Origin: Paenibacillus tepidiphilus
GTDB lineage: Bacteria; Bacillota; Bacilli; Paenibacillales; Paenibacillaceae
Assembly: GCF_008635795.1 (NCBI RefSeq)
Contig: NZ_VWRQ01000028.1
Span: 1-64,000, forward strand
Reading direction: 5' to 3'
Length of the DNA: 64,000 bases
The translations under genes and the position numbers were made by a program. The notes under the pieces were generated by a model. The model ran no database searches. It was not told the origin of the DNA and saw only the letters and a program-made list of their open reading frames with translations. Below, piece by piece: positions 23,116 to 31,641 of the stretch; position 1 is the stretch's first letter, and each line of letters starts with the position of its first letter.

Positions 23116-24258
23116 ATGACAGCGAGGAAGTTTCGCTTGTTTCCGTCCAAACAAGGGTTCTTCCCTTACGTGTGGCTACTGTATCTGCTGATGCCGGCGC
23201 TTAATCTGAGGGGCGAGCAGGGGCTCAAGCTGCTGCTTGGCGTGCTGATTCTGGCGGTGTTCGCCGTTACTTACCGGCAGCTGTACTGGGCCAGAGGCAG
23301 GGCGTTTGACCTGTGGCTGACGCTGCAGCTGCTGCTCATTGTAGTGCTGAGCCTGTTCTACAGTCCTTATAATATTTATATGGGTTACTTCGCTTCCAAT
23401 TTTGTCGGCTGGTATTCGGAGTTTCACGATTTCCGCAGAGCGTATGTCCTGTACGCCGTCATCATGCTGGGTACAGTTGCGGCTGCCGTCTGGAATTTTC
23501 CGCTGGAAGATCTGCTGTATCTGCTGCCGTTTCTTGTCATTATGCTGGCCTTTCCGTTCGGCGCCCGCTCGCTAAGCCGCAAGCAGGCGCTGGAGCTGAA
23601 GCTGGAGCAGGCCAACAAAGTCATCAAGGAGCTGGTGCAGCGGGATGAACGGATGCGGATTGCCCGCGATCTGCACGATACGATGGGGCATACCCTTTCG
23701 CTGCTGACGCTCAAGAGCCAGCTCGTGGAGAAGCTGGCTCTGAAGCAGCCGGAGCGTGCGGCGGAGGAGGCGCGGGAGATTCAGCGCATCTCCCGGGCCG
23801 CGCTCCGGCAGGTGCGTGAGCTGGTATCGGATATGCGCGCCGTGACGCTGGCCGAGGGGCTGGCGGAGGCGGGCGAGATGCTGCGTTCCGCAGAGATTGC
23901 CCTCGAGACCGAGGTCGAGCCGGATCATGACGGTCTGTCTGACCTGTCGCAGAACATACTCAGTCTCTGCCTTAAGGAGGCGGTGACGAATATTGTGAAG
24001 CACAGCGGGGCGACCCGCTGCCGGCTGGGGCTTGAGCTTCTCACAGGCGAGGTGCGCATGACCATATGCGACAACGGAGTCGGTCTGGCGGGACGCCGGG
24101 AGGGTAACGGCCTTAAGGGAATGGCTGAGCGTTTATCCCTGGTGGACGGCTCGCTTACGGTGGATGCGCCGTCTGGCGATTCAGGACTTAAGGGAACATG
24201 CCTGACGGTTGTCATTCCCAGAGTGGTCAAAGAGAGAGAGGAGGGCCTGGCCCGATGA
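23116..24258 (+). CDS. Sensor histidine kinase (DesK/NarL-type, HisKA_3)
   Basis: A 380-residue membrane kinase. Four or five hydrophobic segments fill residues 15-150. The HisKA_3 dimerisation helix begins with ERMRIARDLHDTMGHTLSLL (phospho-acceptor H187). The ATPase domain has EAVTNIVKHSGA (N box), CDNGVGL (G1) and GNGLKGMAERL (G2). The membrane part has no extracellular domain, as in kinases that sense the membrane itself or a neighbouring ABC transporter. It lies 6 bp after the permease and overlaps the regulator gene by 4 bp. Confidence 0.93.
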   Translation: MTARKFRLFPSKQGFFPYVWLLYLLMPALNLRGEQGLKLLLGVLILAVFAVTYRQLYWARGRAFDLWLTLQLLLIVVLSLFYSPYNIYMGYFASNFVGWYSEFHDFRRAYVLYAVIMLGTVAAAVWNFPLEDLLYLLPFLVIMLAFPFGARSLSRKQALELKLEQANKVIKELVQRDERMRIARDLHDTMGHTLSLLTLKSQLVEKLALKQPERAAEEAREIQRISRAALRQVRELVSDMRAVTLAEGLAEAGEMLRSAEIALETEVEPDHDGLSDLSQNILSLCLKEAVTNIVKHSGATRCRLGLELLTGEVRMTICDNGVGLAGRREGNGLKGMAERLSLVDGSLTVDAPSGDSGLKGTCLTVVIPRVVKEREEGLAR

Positions 24259-24857
24259 TACGCATTGTAATCGCCGAGGACCAGCGGCTGCTGCGCGGTG
24301 CGATGGCTTCACTGCTCAGTCTGGAAGAGGATCTGGAGGTTGCGGGAGAAGCCGCCGACGGCGCGGAGGCGCTGGAGCTGATCGGCAGACTGCAGCCGGA
24401 TGTGGCGCTGCTCGATATTGAAATGCCGCTGAAGAGCGGACTGGAAGTGGCGGAAACGCTCCAGTCGGCGGGGAATCCGGCGAAAGTGATTATTCTGACA
24501 ACCTTCGCCCGTCCGGGTTATTTCGAGCGCGGTGTGAAGGCCGGCATTCAAGGCTACCTGCTTAAGGATGAGCCGGTGGACAAGCTGGCCGAGGCAATTC
24601 GGCGGGTGATGGACGGACGGCGGGAGGTGTCGCCGGAGCTGGCCTTCGGCAGTCTGCGCGAAGAGAACCCGCTTACGGAACGCGAACGCGACATTCTGAA
24701 GCTGGCCGGAGAAGGGCTCTCGGCCGGGGAGATCGCCTCCGGCCTGCATCTCTCGTACGGGACCGTCCGTAACTACATCTCCGAGATTCTCGGCAAGCTG
24801 GAGGTGAAGAGCCGGATTGAAGCGGTGCGGCTGGCGGAAGAGAAGGGCTGGATATAG
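24255..24857 (+). CDS. Response regulator, NarL/DesR family
   Basis: A 200-residue regulator: REC domain with the phosphorylated D54 (VALLDIEMP) and acidic pair IAEDQ, the conserved T in IILTTF and K in YLLKDEP, then a LuxR-type helix-turn-helix (LTERERDILKLAGEGLSAGE, then SYGTVRNYISEILGKLEV). It overlaps the kinase gene (ATGA) and has GGAGGG 9 bases before the ATG. It probably controls the ABC exporter operon upstream, but no operator was identified. Confidence 0.95.
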   Translation: MIRIVIAEDQRLLRGAMASLLSLEEDLEVAGEAADGAEALELIGRLQPDVALLDIEMPLKSGLEVAETLQSAGNPAKVIILTTFARPGYFERGVKAGIQGYLLKDEPVDKLAEAIRRVMDGRREVSPELAFGSLREENPLTERERDILKLAGEGLSAGEIASGLHLSYGTVRNYISEILGKLEVKSRIEAVRLAEEKGWI

Positions 24858-24881
24858 ACTGCGGTCCTCTGGTAGCGGCCG

Positions 24882-25454
24882 CTACACCGTACTCTTCTCA
24901 GTAAGGGGCGAAGCTTCTTCCTCCTCAAAGTGATAGAGAATCAGCATAAGAATAGAGACGGCAACAATCATCGTCACCATAAAAGCTCTGGAAGCCAGGA
25001 ACATAGCCTCTGTTAATGGCAGCAGCCAGTAAAAGCACAGGCTGTTGGCGGTAAGGGCCAGCGCCAGCATCAGCAGGAAGCGCCGGTCTTTGTCGTTGAC
25101 TTTTTTTCGCAGCAATAACTTAAGGCCTTCAGTCGCTACATAAGCTGTTGTGATGATCAGTGATATGAAAGCATGCGCCATACCGGAAGAACGGATAAAA
25201 GCATCCTCAATGATGAAGGCGAAAAATTTGGACAACAGGATTCCTGCGAGGATAAGCACTGCAAAGCCTGCTGTACCCTCAGCGAAATAGACAGCAAAGC
25301 CTTTGCCGGTCTTGAAGTAACGGTAGGTGACCGTTAACTGGATGATTTGCACTGCAAGCAGCAGTACAATCCACCGGTAATAAAGCGCCGGCAAATCTCC
25401 GGAGAGCAAGTCGATCAGATAATTTACCACAGTCCGGACCGTTTCGATAACCAT
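24882..25454 (-). CDS. Conserved membrane protein, unknown function
   Basis: A 190-residue protein with five strongly hydrophobic segments (near 25-45, 55-80, 90-110, 125-145, 155-178), a cytoplasmic loop with LLLRKKVNDKDRRF, and a charged C-terminus (FEEEEASPLTEKSTV). The ATG at 25454 has AGGAG 8 bases upstream. I do not recognise a family. It lies 33 bp downstream of, and in the same direction as, an AraC-type regulator gene, and may be co-transcribed with it. Confidence 0.7.
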   Translation of the reverse strand: MVIETVRTVVNYLIDLLSGDLPALYYRWIVLLLAVQIIQLTVTYRYFKTGKGFAVYFAEGTAGFAVLILAGILLSKFFAFIIEDAFIRSSGMAHAFISLIITTAYVATEGLKLLLRKKVNDKDRRFLLMLALALTANSLCFYWLLPLTEAMFLASRAFMVTMIVAVSILMLILYHFEEEEASPLTEKSTV

Positions 25455-25487
25455 GCACAATTCTCCTCTTCTCTCACCGCTTACCGG

Positions 25488-26369
25488 CTACTCTTCAAAA
25501 GACAGATTGACAGGCTCGTCCAATAGCTCCTGCGTATAATCGAGATTCGTAGTCGGCGTACTGTCGTCCACCTCATCGAACCTGAGCCCATCCACCCAAA
25601 CCTGGCCGCGTCCGGACAGGATGACCCCGAAGGAAATGATGGTGCTGTTGTCCGGCACGTCTAATACAATGGCATAATGGTTCCATTCGGTATCGCCGGA
25701 AATGGGGCGGTTGCTCATATTATCAAATTGCACGATGTCACCAAGGTTATTGTCCACCCTCATCCAGAAGCCGCAGAAGACGCTGACCCGCGCAGATTTT
25801 ATGAATCCCGAGAGCCGGATCCGTTTGCCTACATAGTTATCCGCTTTAAACTGCTGCATCATCGTGGCGAATTCATCATTGGCTTCAACTGTAGCTGATT
25901 TTAAGAACCCGGATGCCCTTCCTTTATGAAAATTCTTAGGGTCCAGGCCCATCGTGTAATTGAACGGATGACTGCCGCTTAAGAACCAGCCTTTGACCGT
26001 TTCCTCCTGTTTCATTCCAGCTTCCTCCTCTTGATTAATCAGGCTGCCGATAATTCTCCGGTATTGCCCCGGCGGCAGGCGATAATATTTTTTGAAGGCC
26101 CGGGTGAACGATTCCTGGCTTTCAAACCGGTAATGGACCGCAATTTCAATGATTTTCTCGTTGGTGTACAGCAGAATATTGGCGGCATTGGCGATTCGGC
26201 GGTAGCGGATATACTCCGATAACGTCACACCTACTTCTTTTTGAAAGATGCGATGGTAATGATACTTGGAAAAGCCGATGTATTTGGCAATGCCCTCCAG
26301 TGACAGCTCTTCGTGAAGATTGGTTTCGATGTACCCGATTGTCTGCTGGATCATCGCGCTGTAATTCAT
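25488..26369 (-). CDS. AraC-family regulator with a C-terminal beta-sandwich-like domain
   Basis: A 293-residue protein. The N-terminal 105 residues are the two helix-turn-helices of AraC/XylS proteins (LSLEGIAKYIGFSKYHYHRI and RFESQESFTRAFKKYYRLPP). The C-terminal 165 residues are mostly beta-strand-like (GKRIRLSGFIKSARVSVFCG, then WNHYAIVLDVPDNSTIISFG and VWVDGLRFDEVD), which resembles a jelly-roll or carbohydrate-binding module rather than the GyrI ligand domain usual for this order of domains. The regulator therefore carries its sensor behind the DNA-binding part. GAGGGGGTG lies upstream of the ATG. Ligand and targets are unknown. Confidence 0.85.
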   Translation of the reverse strand: MNYSAMIQQTIGYIETNLHEELSLEGIAKYIGFSKYHYHRIFQKEVGVTLSEYIRYRRIANAANILLYTNEKIIEIAVHYRFESQESFTRAFKKYYRLPPGQYRRIIGSLINQEEEAGMKQEETVKGWFLSGSHPFNYTMGLDPKNFHKGRASGFLKSATVEANDEFATMMQQFKADNYVGKRIRLSGFIKSARVSVFCGFWMRVDNNLGDIVQFDNMSNRPISGDTEWNHYAIVLDVPDNSTIISFGVILSGRGQVWVDGLRFDEVDDSTPTTNLDYTQELLDEPVNLSFEE

Positions 26370-26465
26370 GGTCTCACCCCCTCTAACCAGAAGCTTATCA
26401 GAATCACGCCGCCTTTTTTTGACTTTTGTTGCTCTTCTTCAATTGCCGGTCACAGGTTCGCCGTA

Positions 26466-26507
26466 TGAAAAAAGCCCTGCCCTCCGGATTATCCGGAGGC
26501 AGGGCTT
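26466..26507 (-). terminator. Terminator of the thi transport operon
   Basis: On the minus strand AAGCCCTG-CCTCCGGAT pairs with ATCCGGAGG-CAGGGCTT with one bulged base and is followed by TTTTTTC. It lies 46 bp past the stop of the last gene. Confidence 0.9.
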
Positions 26508-26552
26508 CGCAGATTAGATAGCGGCTGTGCCGATAATGGTAGTGCCGCCGGA

Positions 26553-27446
26553 TTAGTTCCGTCCCTTGGCCTGCTCCTCGCGCATCCACTGCGAGAGCTG
26601 ACGCCTCATCTGCAGGAACTCGGGCGTATCGGTGATCTCCTCGCGCCGCGGCCGGGGGAAGGGAACGTCCACGCTGTGGAGAACGGAGCCGGGACGCCCG
26701 GAGAACACATAGATGCGGCTGGAGAGCAGCAGCGCTTCTTCGATGTTGTGGGTGATGAACAGCACGGAGCGGCGGTTCTCCTCCCACAGCTCCAGCAGCC
26801 AGCGCTGCATGTCGCTGCGCGTCAGCGCATCCAGCGCGCTGAACGGCTCGTCGAGCAGCATCAGCTCCTGCGGTGCGAGCAGGGCACGCAGGAAGGCCGC
26901 GCGCTGCTGCATGCCGCCCGACAGCATGTGCGGGTAGGCCTTCTCGAAGCCGCCGAGCCCGACCTTAGTCAGCCAGCGGCGGGCGTTCTCCCGCGCTGCG
27001 GCCTGCGGCTCGCCCATCAGCTCACCGGCGAGCAGGACATTGTCCTCGATGCTGCGCCAGGGGAACAGCGCGGGCTGCTGCGGCATGTAGCTGATGTTGC
27101 CGCGCTGCCCGGTGACGGTTTGGCCGTTCATGCTCACCGTTCCGCTGTCCGGCAGCGTCAGGCCGCCGATAATATGGAACAGGGTGCTCTTGCCGCAGCC
27201 GGAAGGCCCGACGATGGAGACGAATTCCTGCTGCCGGACCGTCAGCGAGACCTGATTCAGCACAGGTGTTGTGCGGCGGCGGTGGGTAAATGCTTTGGAG
27301 ACGTCCTTGACCTCCAGGGCGGGCGGCGGTGTCTGCAGAATGTCCGATCCGCCAGCTCCGGCTCCGGAGGGGAGCGGGTTCTTCTGCAAGCCCGGGGAAT
27401 CGCCCGTCCTGGAGGCGGAGTTCAGAGCCTCGGTAAATGATGTCAT
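26553..27446 (-). CDS. thiZ: ABC importer ATP-binding protein (ThiZ-like)
   Basis: A 297-residue ATPase of the SsuB/TauB/ThiZ class. Walker A is GPSGCGKST, the Q loop YMPQQPALFPWRS, the signature LSGGMQQRAAFLRAL, Walker B LMLLDEPFSALD, and the switch His in LFITHNIEEAL. The N-terminal 40 residues (Ser/Gly/Pro-rich) are an unusual extension before ALEVKDVSKAF. It is last in the TPP-riboswitch operon, 18 bp after the permease, and energises uptake of a thiamine pyrimidine precursor. The class alone would also fit sulfonate uptake; the riboswitch decides. Confidence 0.9.
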   Translation of the reverse strand: MTSFTEALNSASRTGDSPGLQKNPLPSGAGAGGSDILQTPPPALEVKDVSKAFTHRRRTTPVLNQVSLTVRQQEFVSIVGPSGCGKSTLFHIIGGLTLPDSGTVSMNGQTVTGQRGNISYMPQQPALFPWRSIEDNVLLAGELMGEPQAAARENARRWLTKVGLGGFEKAYPHMLSGGMQQRAAFLRALLAPQELMLLDEPFSALDALTRSDMQRWLLELWEENRRSVLFITHNIEEALLLSSRIYVFSGRPGSVLHSVDVPFPRPRREEITDTPEFLQMRRQLSQWMREEQAKGRN

Positions 27447-27464
27447 ATCAGTTCTGTCCCCTCT

Positions 27465-28226
27465 TTAGGTTTGTTTACCCGGCTTCCAGCGTACCAGCCA
27501 CTTCTCCAGTAAAGTAATGATTGCAAAGAGCGCCAGACTGAGCAGCACGATGATGGCAATGGCGATAAATACGCGGTCGGTGCGGTAAGCGGAATGCTGC
27601 AGCAGCATGTAATAGCCGATGCCCTTGTCCGAGCCGATCCATTCGGCGACCACGGCACCCATCACCGCATAGGTAGCGGAGATTCGCACGCCGGAGAACA
27701 GCGAGGGCAGCGAGCCCGGCAGCTCCAGCTTGCTGAAGATCTGCCACTTGCTGGCCCCGGCCATCTTCATATAATTCAGCATGACCCGGTCGCTCTGGGC
27801 GAGCCCGCCCATGGCGGCCACGGCTACCGGGAAGAAGCAGACGAGCGTAATCAGCACGACCTTCGGCAGGAGGCCGAAGCCGAACCAGATGATCAGCAGC
27901 GGGCCGAGCGCGATGGTCGGGATATTCTGGCTGAGGATCAGCAGCGGATATATCGCCCGCTTGAGGCCGGGCAGCAGATGCAGCAGCAGCGCGACAATCA
28001 GGCCCACCGTCGTCCCTACCGGGAAGCCGATCAGGGTCAGGCGCAGCGTAGCCGCCGTATGCTTCCACAGCCCGGGAGTGTTACCCGCGGCTTCACTGGC
28101 AATGGCGGCCGGTCCGGGCAGAATCCAGGCTTCGATGTGAAACAGGGACACCGCCAGCTGCCACCCGCCCAGAAAAAGAACGACCGCCACTAAGGGCGGC
28201 CAGACTTGACTCCAGTACGATTTCAC
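27465..28226 (-). CDS. thiX: ABC importer permease (ThiX-like)
   Basis: A 253-residue permease of the BPD_transp_1 family with six membrane segments. The cytoplasmic EAA loop reads MKMAGASKWQIFSKLELPGS. IPTIALGPLLIIWFGFG is typical of the SsuC/ThiX group. The start is GTG at 28226, overlapping the stop of the preceding gene (GTGA), so the two are translationally coupled. Together with ThiY and ThiZ it takes up a pyrimidine precursor of thiamine such as formylaminopyrimidine. Confidence 0.9.
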   Translation of the reverse strand: MKSYWSQVWPPLVAVVLFLGGWQLAVSLFHIEAWILPGPAAIASEAAGNTPGLWKHTAATLRLTLIGFPVGTTVGLIVALLLHLLPGLKRAIYPLLILSQNIPTIALGPLLIIWFGFGLLPKVVLITLVCFFPVAVAAMGGLAQSDRVMLNYMKMAGASKWQIFSKLELPGSLPSLFSGVRISATYAVMGAVVAEWIGSDKGIGYYMLLQHSAYRTDRVFIAIAIIVLLSLALFAIITLLEKWLVRWKPGKQT

Positions 28227-28516
28227 GGCCGGTATTTCTCCGTCAGCTTCTCCATGCTGATGCCTTGCGGGTTGTGGGCGATTTTGATCTGGGAGATGAC
28301 GCTGGGGCTTCCGGCTTCGATCAGCGCTTCATGCATCTGCCGCACCACTTCCAGCAGCTCCGTTATGTCGCCCTCCATCGTCGTTTCCAGCGGGTTGACC
28401 TGATGCTTCACGCCGGAGTTCTGAATCACCTCGATCGCTTTATCGACATAGGGAATCGAGTCCTCGTTGTTCGGTGTCTTGGGAATCACTTGAATGCTGA
28501 GCAAAGTGTTGGCCAT
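28223..28516 (-). CDS. Thiamine-binding protein (MTH1187/YkoF-like, YqgV type)
   Basis: A 97-residue soluble protein of the MTH1187/DUF77 family with a ferredoxin-like fold (LLSIQVIPKTPNNEDSIPYV, then VKHQVNPLETTMEGDITELL). Family members bind thiamine or related pyrimidines in the cytoplasm. It sits inside the thi operon between the binding protein and the permease, overlapping the latter by 4 bp, which supports a role in the same pathway, for instance as a thiamine or HMP sink or regulator of the transporter. The exact role is unknown. Confidence 0.85.
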   Translation of the reverse strand: MANTLLSIQVIPKTPNNEDSIPYVDKAIEVIQNSGVKHQVNPLETTMEGDITELLEVVRQMHEALIEAGSPSVISQIKIAHNPQGISMEKLTEKYRP

Positions 28517-28586
28517 GTGGATTCATCCTCTCATTTATATAGTAGGTCAGGGTCTTCCTATAGTTTGGGGTCTCACGACTGTAAGG

Positions 28587-29651
28587 TCAGCTGCCCGGCA
28601 AAAAATCATTGGTGAACGCGGCATCCGCATCCAGCGGCTGCTCCAGGAGCTTCAGCCCGTACATCCAGTCGGCGTAATTCTTCCAGATCTCGGCTTTCTG
28701 CTCGCCCCAGCGGGCGGCATCGTCCTTGTATTTCGGACTCAGCCATTCCTGGCTGGCCTTGACCAGCTCCGGATCAAGATCCGGTACGGCCTTGATCAGA
28801 ATATCCGCAGCCTCCGCCGGATTGGCAACGGCATACTCATAACCCTTGGTCGTCGCCGCCAGGAAGGCCTTCACCAGCTCCGGCCGCTCGGCGATTTCCT
28901 TCTCGCTGGTGGTCAGCACCGGCGTGTAGTAATCGAGCTGCGGCGCATAGTCCTTCAGGTACAGCATGTCGAGCGGCTCGCCGCGCAGCTCGGCTTCTAT
29001 GCCGGTCCAGGCGTAGAATACCCACGCGAAATCAATATCGCGCTTCACGGCGGTGAAATAGTCGGCCTCCCCGATATTGATGATCTTTACCTTCGAGACA
29101 TCGCCGCCCACCGGGTCCATGATCGCTTTCATGGCCGCTTCTTCGGCGGGTGAGCCCCAGCCGCCGTACGTCTTGCCTTCGAAATCCTTCGGCGACTTGA
29201 GATTGCGGTCCTTCGGTCCGGCGAAGCCGGAGGTATTATGCTGAATGACTGCAGCGATAGAGACAAGCGGCACGTTCTGCAGGCGGGCCAGCGTGAGCGC
29301 TTCCTGGGCGCTTACGCCAAAAGCCGCTTCGCCGGAGGCGACCATCGTGTCTGCGCCGGCCGCGCCGGGCTGCACGATTTCCACGTCCAGGCCTTCCTCT
29401 TCATAATAGCCCAGCTCCTTGGCCGCGTACAGGCCGGTGTGGTTCGTGTTCGGTGTCCAGTCGAGTGCCACCTTGATCTTGGTCAGCTCCTGCGGAGCCG
29501 CAGTGGCGTCCCCTGCATCCGCCGCAGGCGAAGCGCTGCTCCCGCCCGGCGTATTTGCCGTATTGCTTCCGCCTCCGTTATTTCCACAGCCGGCCATCAC
29601 GGCAGCCAGCAGCAGGACGAGGCAGAGGGTGAATGCCTTTTTGACTCCCAT
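28587..29651 (-). CDS. thiY: ABC importer substrate-binding lipoprotein (ThiY, NMT1/THI5-like)
   Basis: A 354-residue lipoprotein with signal peptide and lipobox VMAGC (C22), a Gly/Ser/Asn linker, and an NMT1/THI5-like periplasmic-binding fold. KIKVALDWTPNTNHTGLYAA is the signature opening of the pyrimidine-precursor binders, with ASGEAAFGVSAQE and NIGEADYFTAVKRDIDFAWV following. It is first in the operon behind a TPP riboswitch, so its ligand is most likely formylaminopyrimidine or HMP. The ATG at 29651 is chosen because the signal peptide begins there; AAGGAG lies 12 bases upstream. Confidence 0.93.
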   Translation of the reverse strand: MGVKKAFTLCLVLLLAAVMAGCGNNGGGSNTANTPGGSSASPAADAGDATAAPQELTKIKVALDWTPNTNHTGLYAAKELGYYEEEGLDVEIVQPGAAGADTMVASGEAAFGVSAQEALTLARLQNVPLVSIAAVIQHNTSGFAGPKDRNLKSPKDFEGKTYGGWGSPAEEAAMKAIMDPVGGDVSKVKIINIGEADYFTAVKRDIDFAWVFYAWTGIEAELRGEPLDMLYLKDYAPQLDYYTPVLTTSEKEIAERPELVKAFLAATTKGYEYAVANPAEAADILIKAVPDLDPELVKASQEWLSPKYKDDAARWGEQKAEIWKNYADWMYGLKLLEQPLDADAAFTNDFLPGS

Positions 29652-29716
29652 AGCTTCTCTTCTCTCCTTCTTGGCAACCCCTATTCTTCCAAGTTCCGAA
29701 TATACCCATACACAAA

Positions 29717-29742
29717 AAGCGTCCCGATTCATCGGGACGCTT
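29717..29742 (-). terminator. Attenuator of the TPP riboswitch
   Basis: On the minus strand AAGCGTCCCGAT pairs with ATCGGGACGCTT and is followed by TTTTG. It lies between the aptamer and the thiY start and is the expression platform: thiamine diphosphate binding should favour this terminator. Confidence 0.9.
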
Positions 29743-29802
29743 GCGTAGTCGCACAGTGCTGGTCGCTGCGGTCTCAAATATTAAGGCCACAGGCGCTAAA
29801 GC

Positions 29803-29893
29803 GAAATTCCTACGCTGGCATTATCCAGATCAGGTATAAGGGTCAGTATCTTATGGGATACAATCTCAGCCGGCCTATTCCAGCACCCCTGGT
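29803..29893 (-). promoter_or_regulatory. TPP riboswitch (THI element)
   Basis: On the minus strand the sequence runs AGGGGTGCTGG, GGCTGAGATT, TGACCCTTATACCTGATCTG and GATAATGCCAGCGTAGGAA, which is the classical thi-box with the CUGAGA pyrimidine-sensor helix and the CUGAUCUGGAUAAUGCCAG diphosphate-sensor part. The downstream terminator indicates transcriptional control. Confidence 0.97.
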
Positions 29894-29969
29894 TCTATGA
29901 AGTTCTCGGGTATTGCTTGTTACGGTGTATTATAGACGGCGCTTCCGTGATTTGTCCAGACCCATCTTG

Positions 29970-31433
29970 CTACTCATCGCTCTCCATCCGCTTCCTGTGC
30001 CGCCTGCGGATGCTGGTATACAGCTCCTTGGCCGTCAGGAACAGACTGACAGAAATCCCGATAAAGGTCACAGCCAGCGCCAAGTATTCGAATGGGGAGT
30101 ATTCCAGCAGCTTGCTCCAGTCGATAGGATTCTTCAGGTCCTCAATGACCTGGTTCATTCCATAAATCCCGCTCACCACGGTGAAAATGGTCAGGATCAT
30201 CAGCAGGGTATCGCGGCGCCTTGCCTGGTATTTCTCCTGGTATTGAAACAGGTCATCCAGCGTCATTTTGACTTCATCAAACAAGGCATCGTTGCCGTAC
30301 ACCTTGCGCACCTGGAAGAAAATCTCCCGGCCCTGGGACTGCGAAATCAGCTCCATAAAATAAAATTTGGCCGAAAATTTATTAATCAGAAAGATCAGAT
30401 CCTCAATCGCGTCATAATCATGGTCGATACGCAGGCGGGAGTGCAGGGTGGCCAGCTTCAGCAGAACGATTTTGTGAAAGAGGTTCAAGAGCAGCCCGTA
30501 GTAATACTCACCGTACATCTGATTGGCCAGTTCAGTGGCGACCTTCCGCTCCGTCCGGGTCAGGCAGCAAAAGGTTTGTTCGTTGGTCATATAGTAGGTG
30601 TCGGGACCCCAGCGGTTGTAGGAATGCTCACGGCAGTAGTTCTCGATGTACCCGGGATCACTGGCGCTGGCATACGGTTTGCCGTCCTCATTAATACCAT
30701 CCAGCTGGGAGGCGCGGTACCGCATATTAAGCGTCAGTTCGTCAGGGTTGTCAGTGCGGTTGATGCCGTAAAAAGCCTGGACCATCATCCGCTCATCAAC
30801 GAAGAAGGGCAAGGTTTCGAAATAAGCCCCGCCCAGCTCTTCCGCATCCAGAAAAGACTCCAGACCGTCGGCAAGATTGCGCAGAACGAAATCCTCCACC
30901 TGCTCAAAAGTATGATCGCCGCAGCGGATACGGGACTGCTTATCCCGGGTAGACACATCCTCCAGCGTGCGGAAGCGGTCGGCGAACTCCAGCGCCAGGC
31001 TGAAAGGCAGGTCCTCTTGTTCAAGCTGCACACGCACCGTCAGGAATCCCAGCTGGAACGGACAGACAAACACATCGGTTGAGTGCACCCGGAAGGGGAT
31101 ATCCTGCCCTCTCAGCTCCAGACAGCAGGCCAGATCATTGGCGCGCGAGAAGCGGCGGAAGGAGTCGGCGGCTTTTTCGCGGGGGAACAGCACATGAGCG
31201 GCAAAGGGGAGATAGCTGCGCTCCATTTTTTCATGGGAAACACAGTAGCCTTCCCCGTAAAAAGCATCCTCCAGTTTCTTGTTATCGAGGAAAAAGGGGA
31301 TAAAACCGTCCTCCTTGAGCTTTCCGATCAGTCCCTTGTTCTGGCCGTCTTTAATGGAGAAAGGAAAAATAAACTGCAGCAAAGCCGTATGCAGTGTGGA
31401 TTCTGATTCTGTAGTGATTGTGGATTCGTTCAC
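29970..31433 (-). CDS. CorA-like membrane protein with a large N-terminal domain
   Basis: A 487-residue protein. Two membrane segments lie at the very C-terminus. The first ends in IFTVVSGIYGMNQ; a YGMN motif at the outer end of the first of two C-terminal helices, then a short loop and a second helix followed by basic residues (RRRHRKR), is the signature layout of CorA Mg2+/Co2+ channels. A helical stretch before it (EVKMTLDDLFQYQEKYQARR) fits the CorA stalk. The N-terminal 300 residues are not recognisable as CorA. The start is GTG 31433 with AGGCGG upstream. Function as a divalent cation channel is inference from the C-terminus only. Confidence 0.6.
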   Translation of the reverse strand: MNESTITTESESTLHTALLQFIFPFSIKDGQNKGLIGKLKEDGFIPFFLDNKKLEDAFYGEGYCVSHEKMERSYLPFAAHVLFPREKAADSFRRFSRANDLACCLELRGQDIPFRVHSTDVFVCPFQLGFLTVRVQLEQEDLPFSLALEFADRFRTLEDVSTRDKQSRIRCGDHTFEQVEDFVLRNLADGLESFLDAEELGGAYFETLPFFVDERMMVQAFYGINRTDNPDELTLNMRYRASQLDGINEDGKPYASASDPGYIENYCREHSYNRWGPDTYYMTNEQTFCCLTRTERKVATELANQMYGEYYYGLLLNLFHKIVLLKLATLHSRLRIDHDYDAIEDLIFLINKFSAKFYFMELISQSQGREIFFQVRKVYGNDALFDEVKMTLDDLFQYQEKYQARRRDTLLMILTIFTVVSGIYGMNQVIEDLKNPIDWSKLLEYSPFEYLALAVTFIGISVSLFLTAKELYTSIRRRHRKRMESDE

Positions 31434-31641
31434 AGGCGCACCGCCTTATACACAGGATTTACATCATTTATTCGTACTGGAATGACCGGGCGGCGTTCAT
31501 GAATTTGCCCCGGATTCATTCGGCAAGGAGCGGGTACACTATTATAAACACAGTTTGCCGAGCAATAAAAGTTCAGGAGTATTTCAAGCCGCGGGCAAGA
31601 GGCTGTACTGTTGCCCCGATACGAAAGGAGCTATTTGGCCC

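Noticed and set aside
23116..24857. Naming the two-component pair desKR
   Set aside because: The kinase class matches, but no desaturase gene is nearby and an ABC exporter precedes it, so only the family is given.
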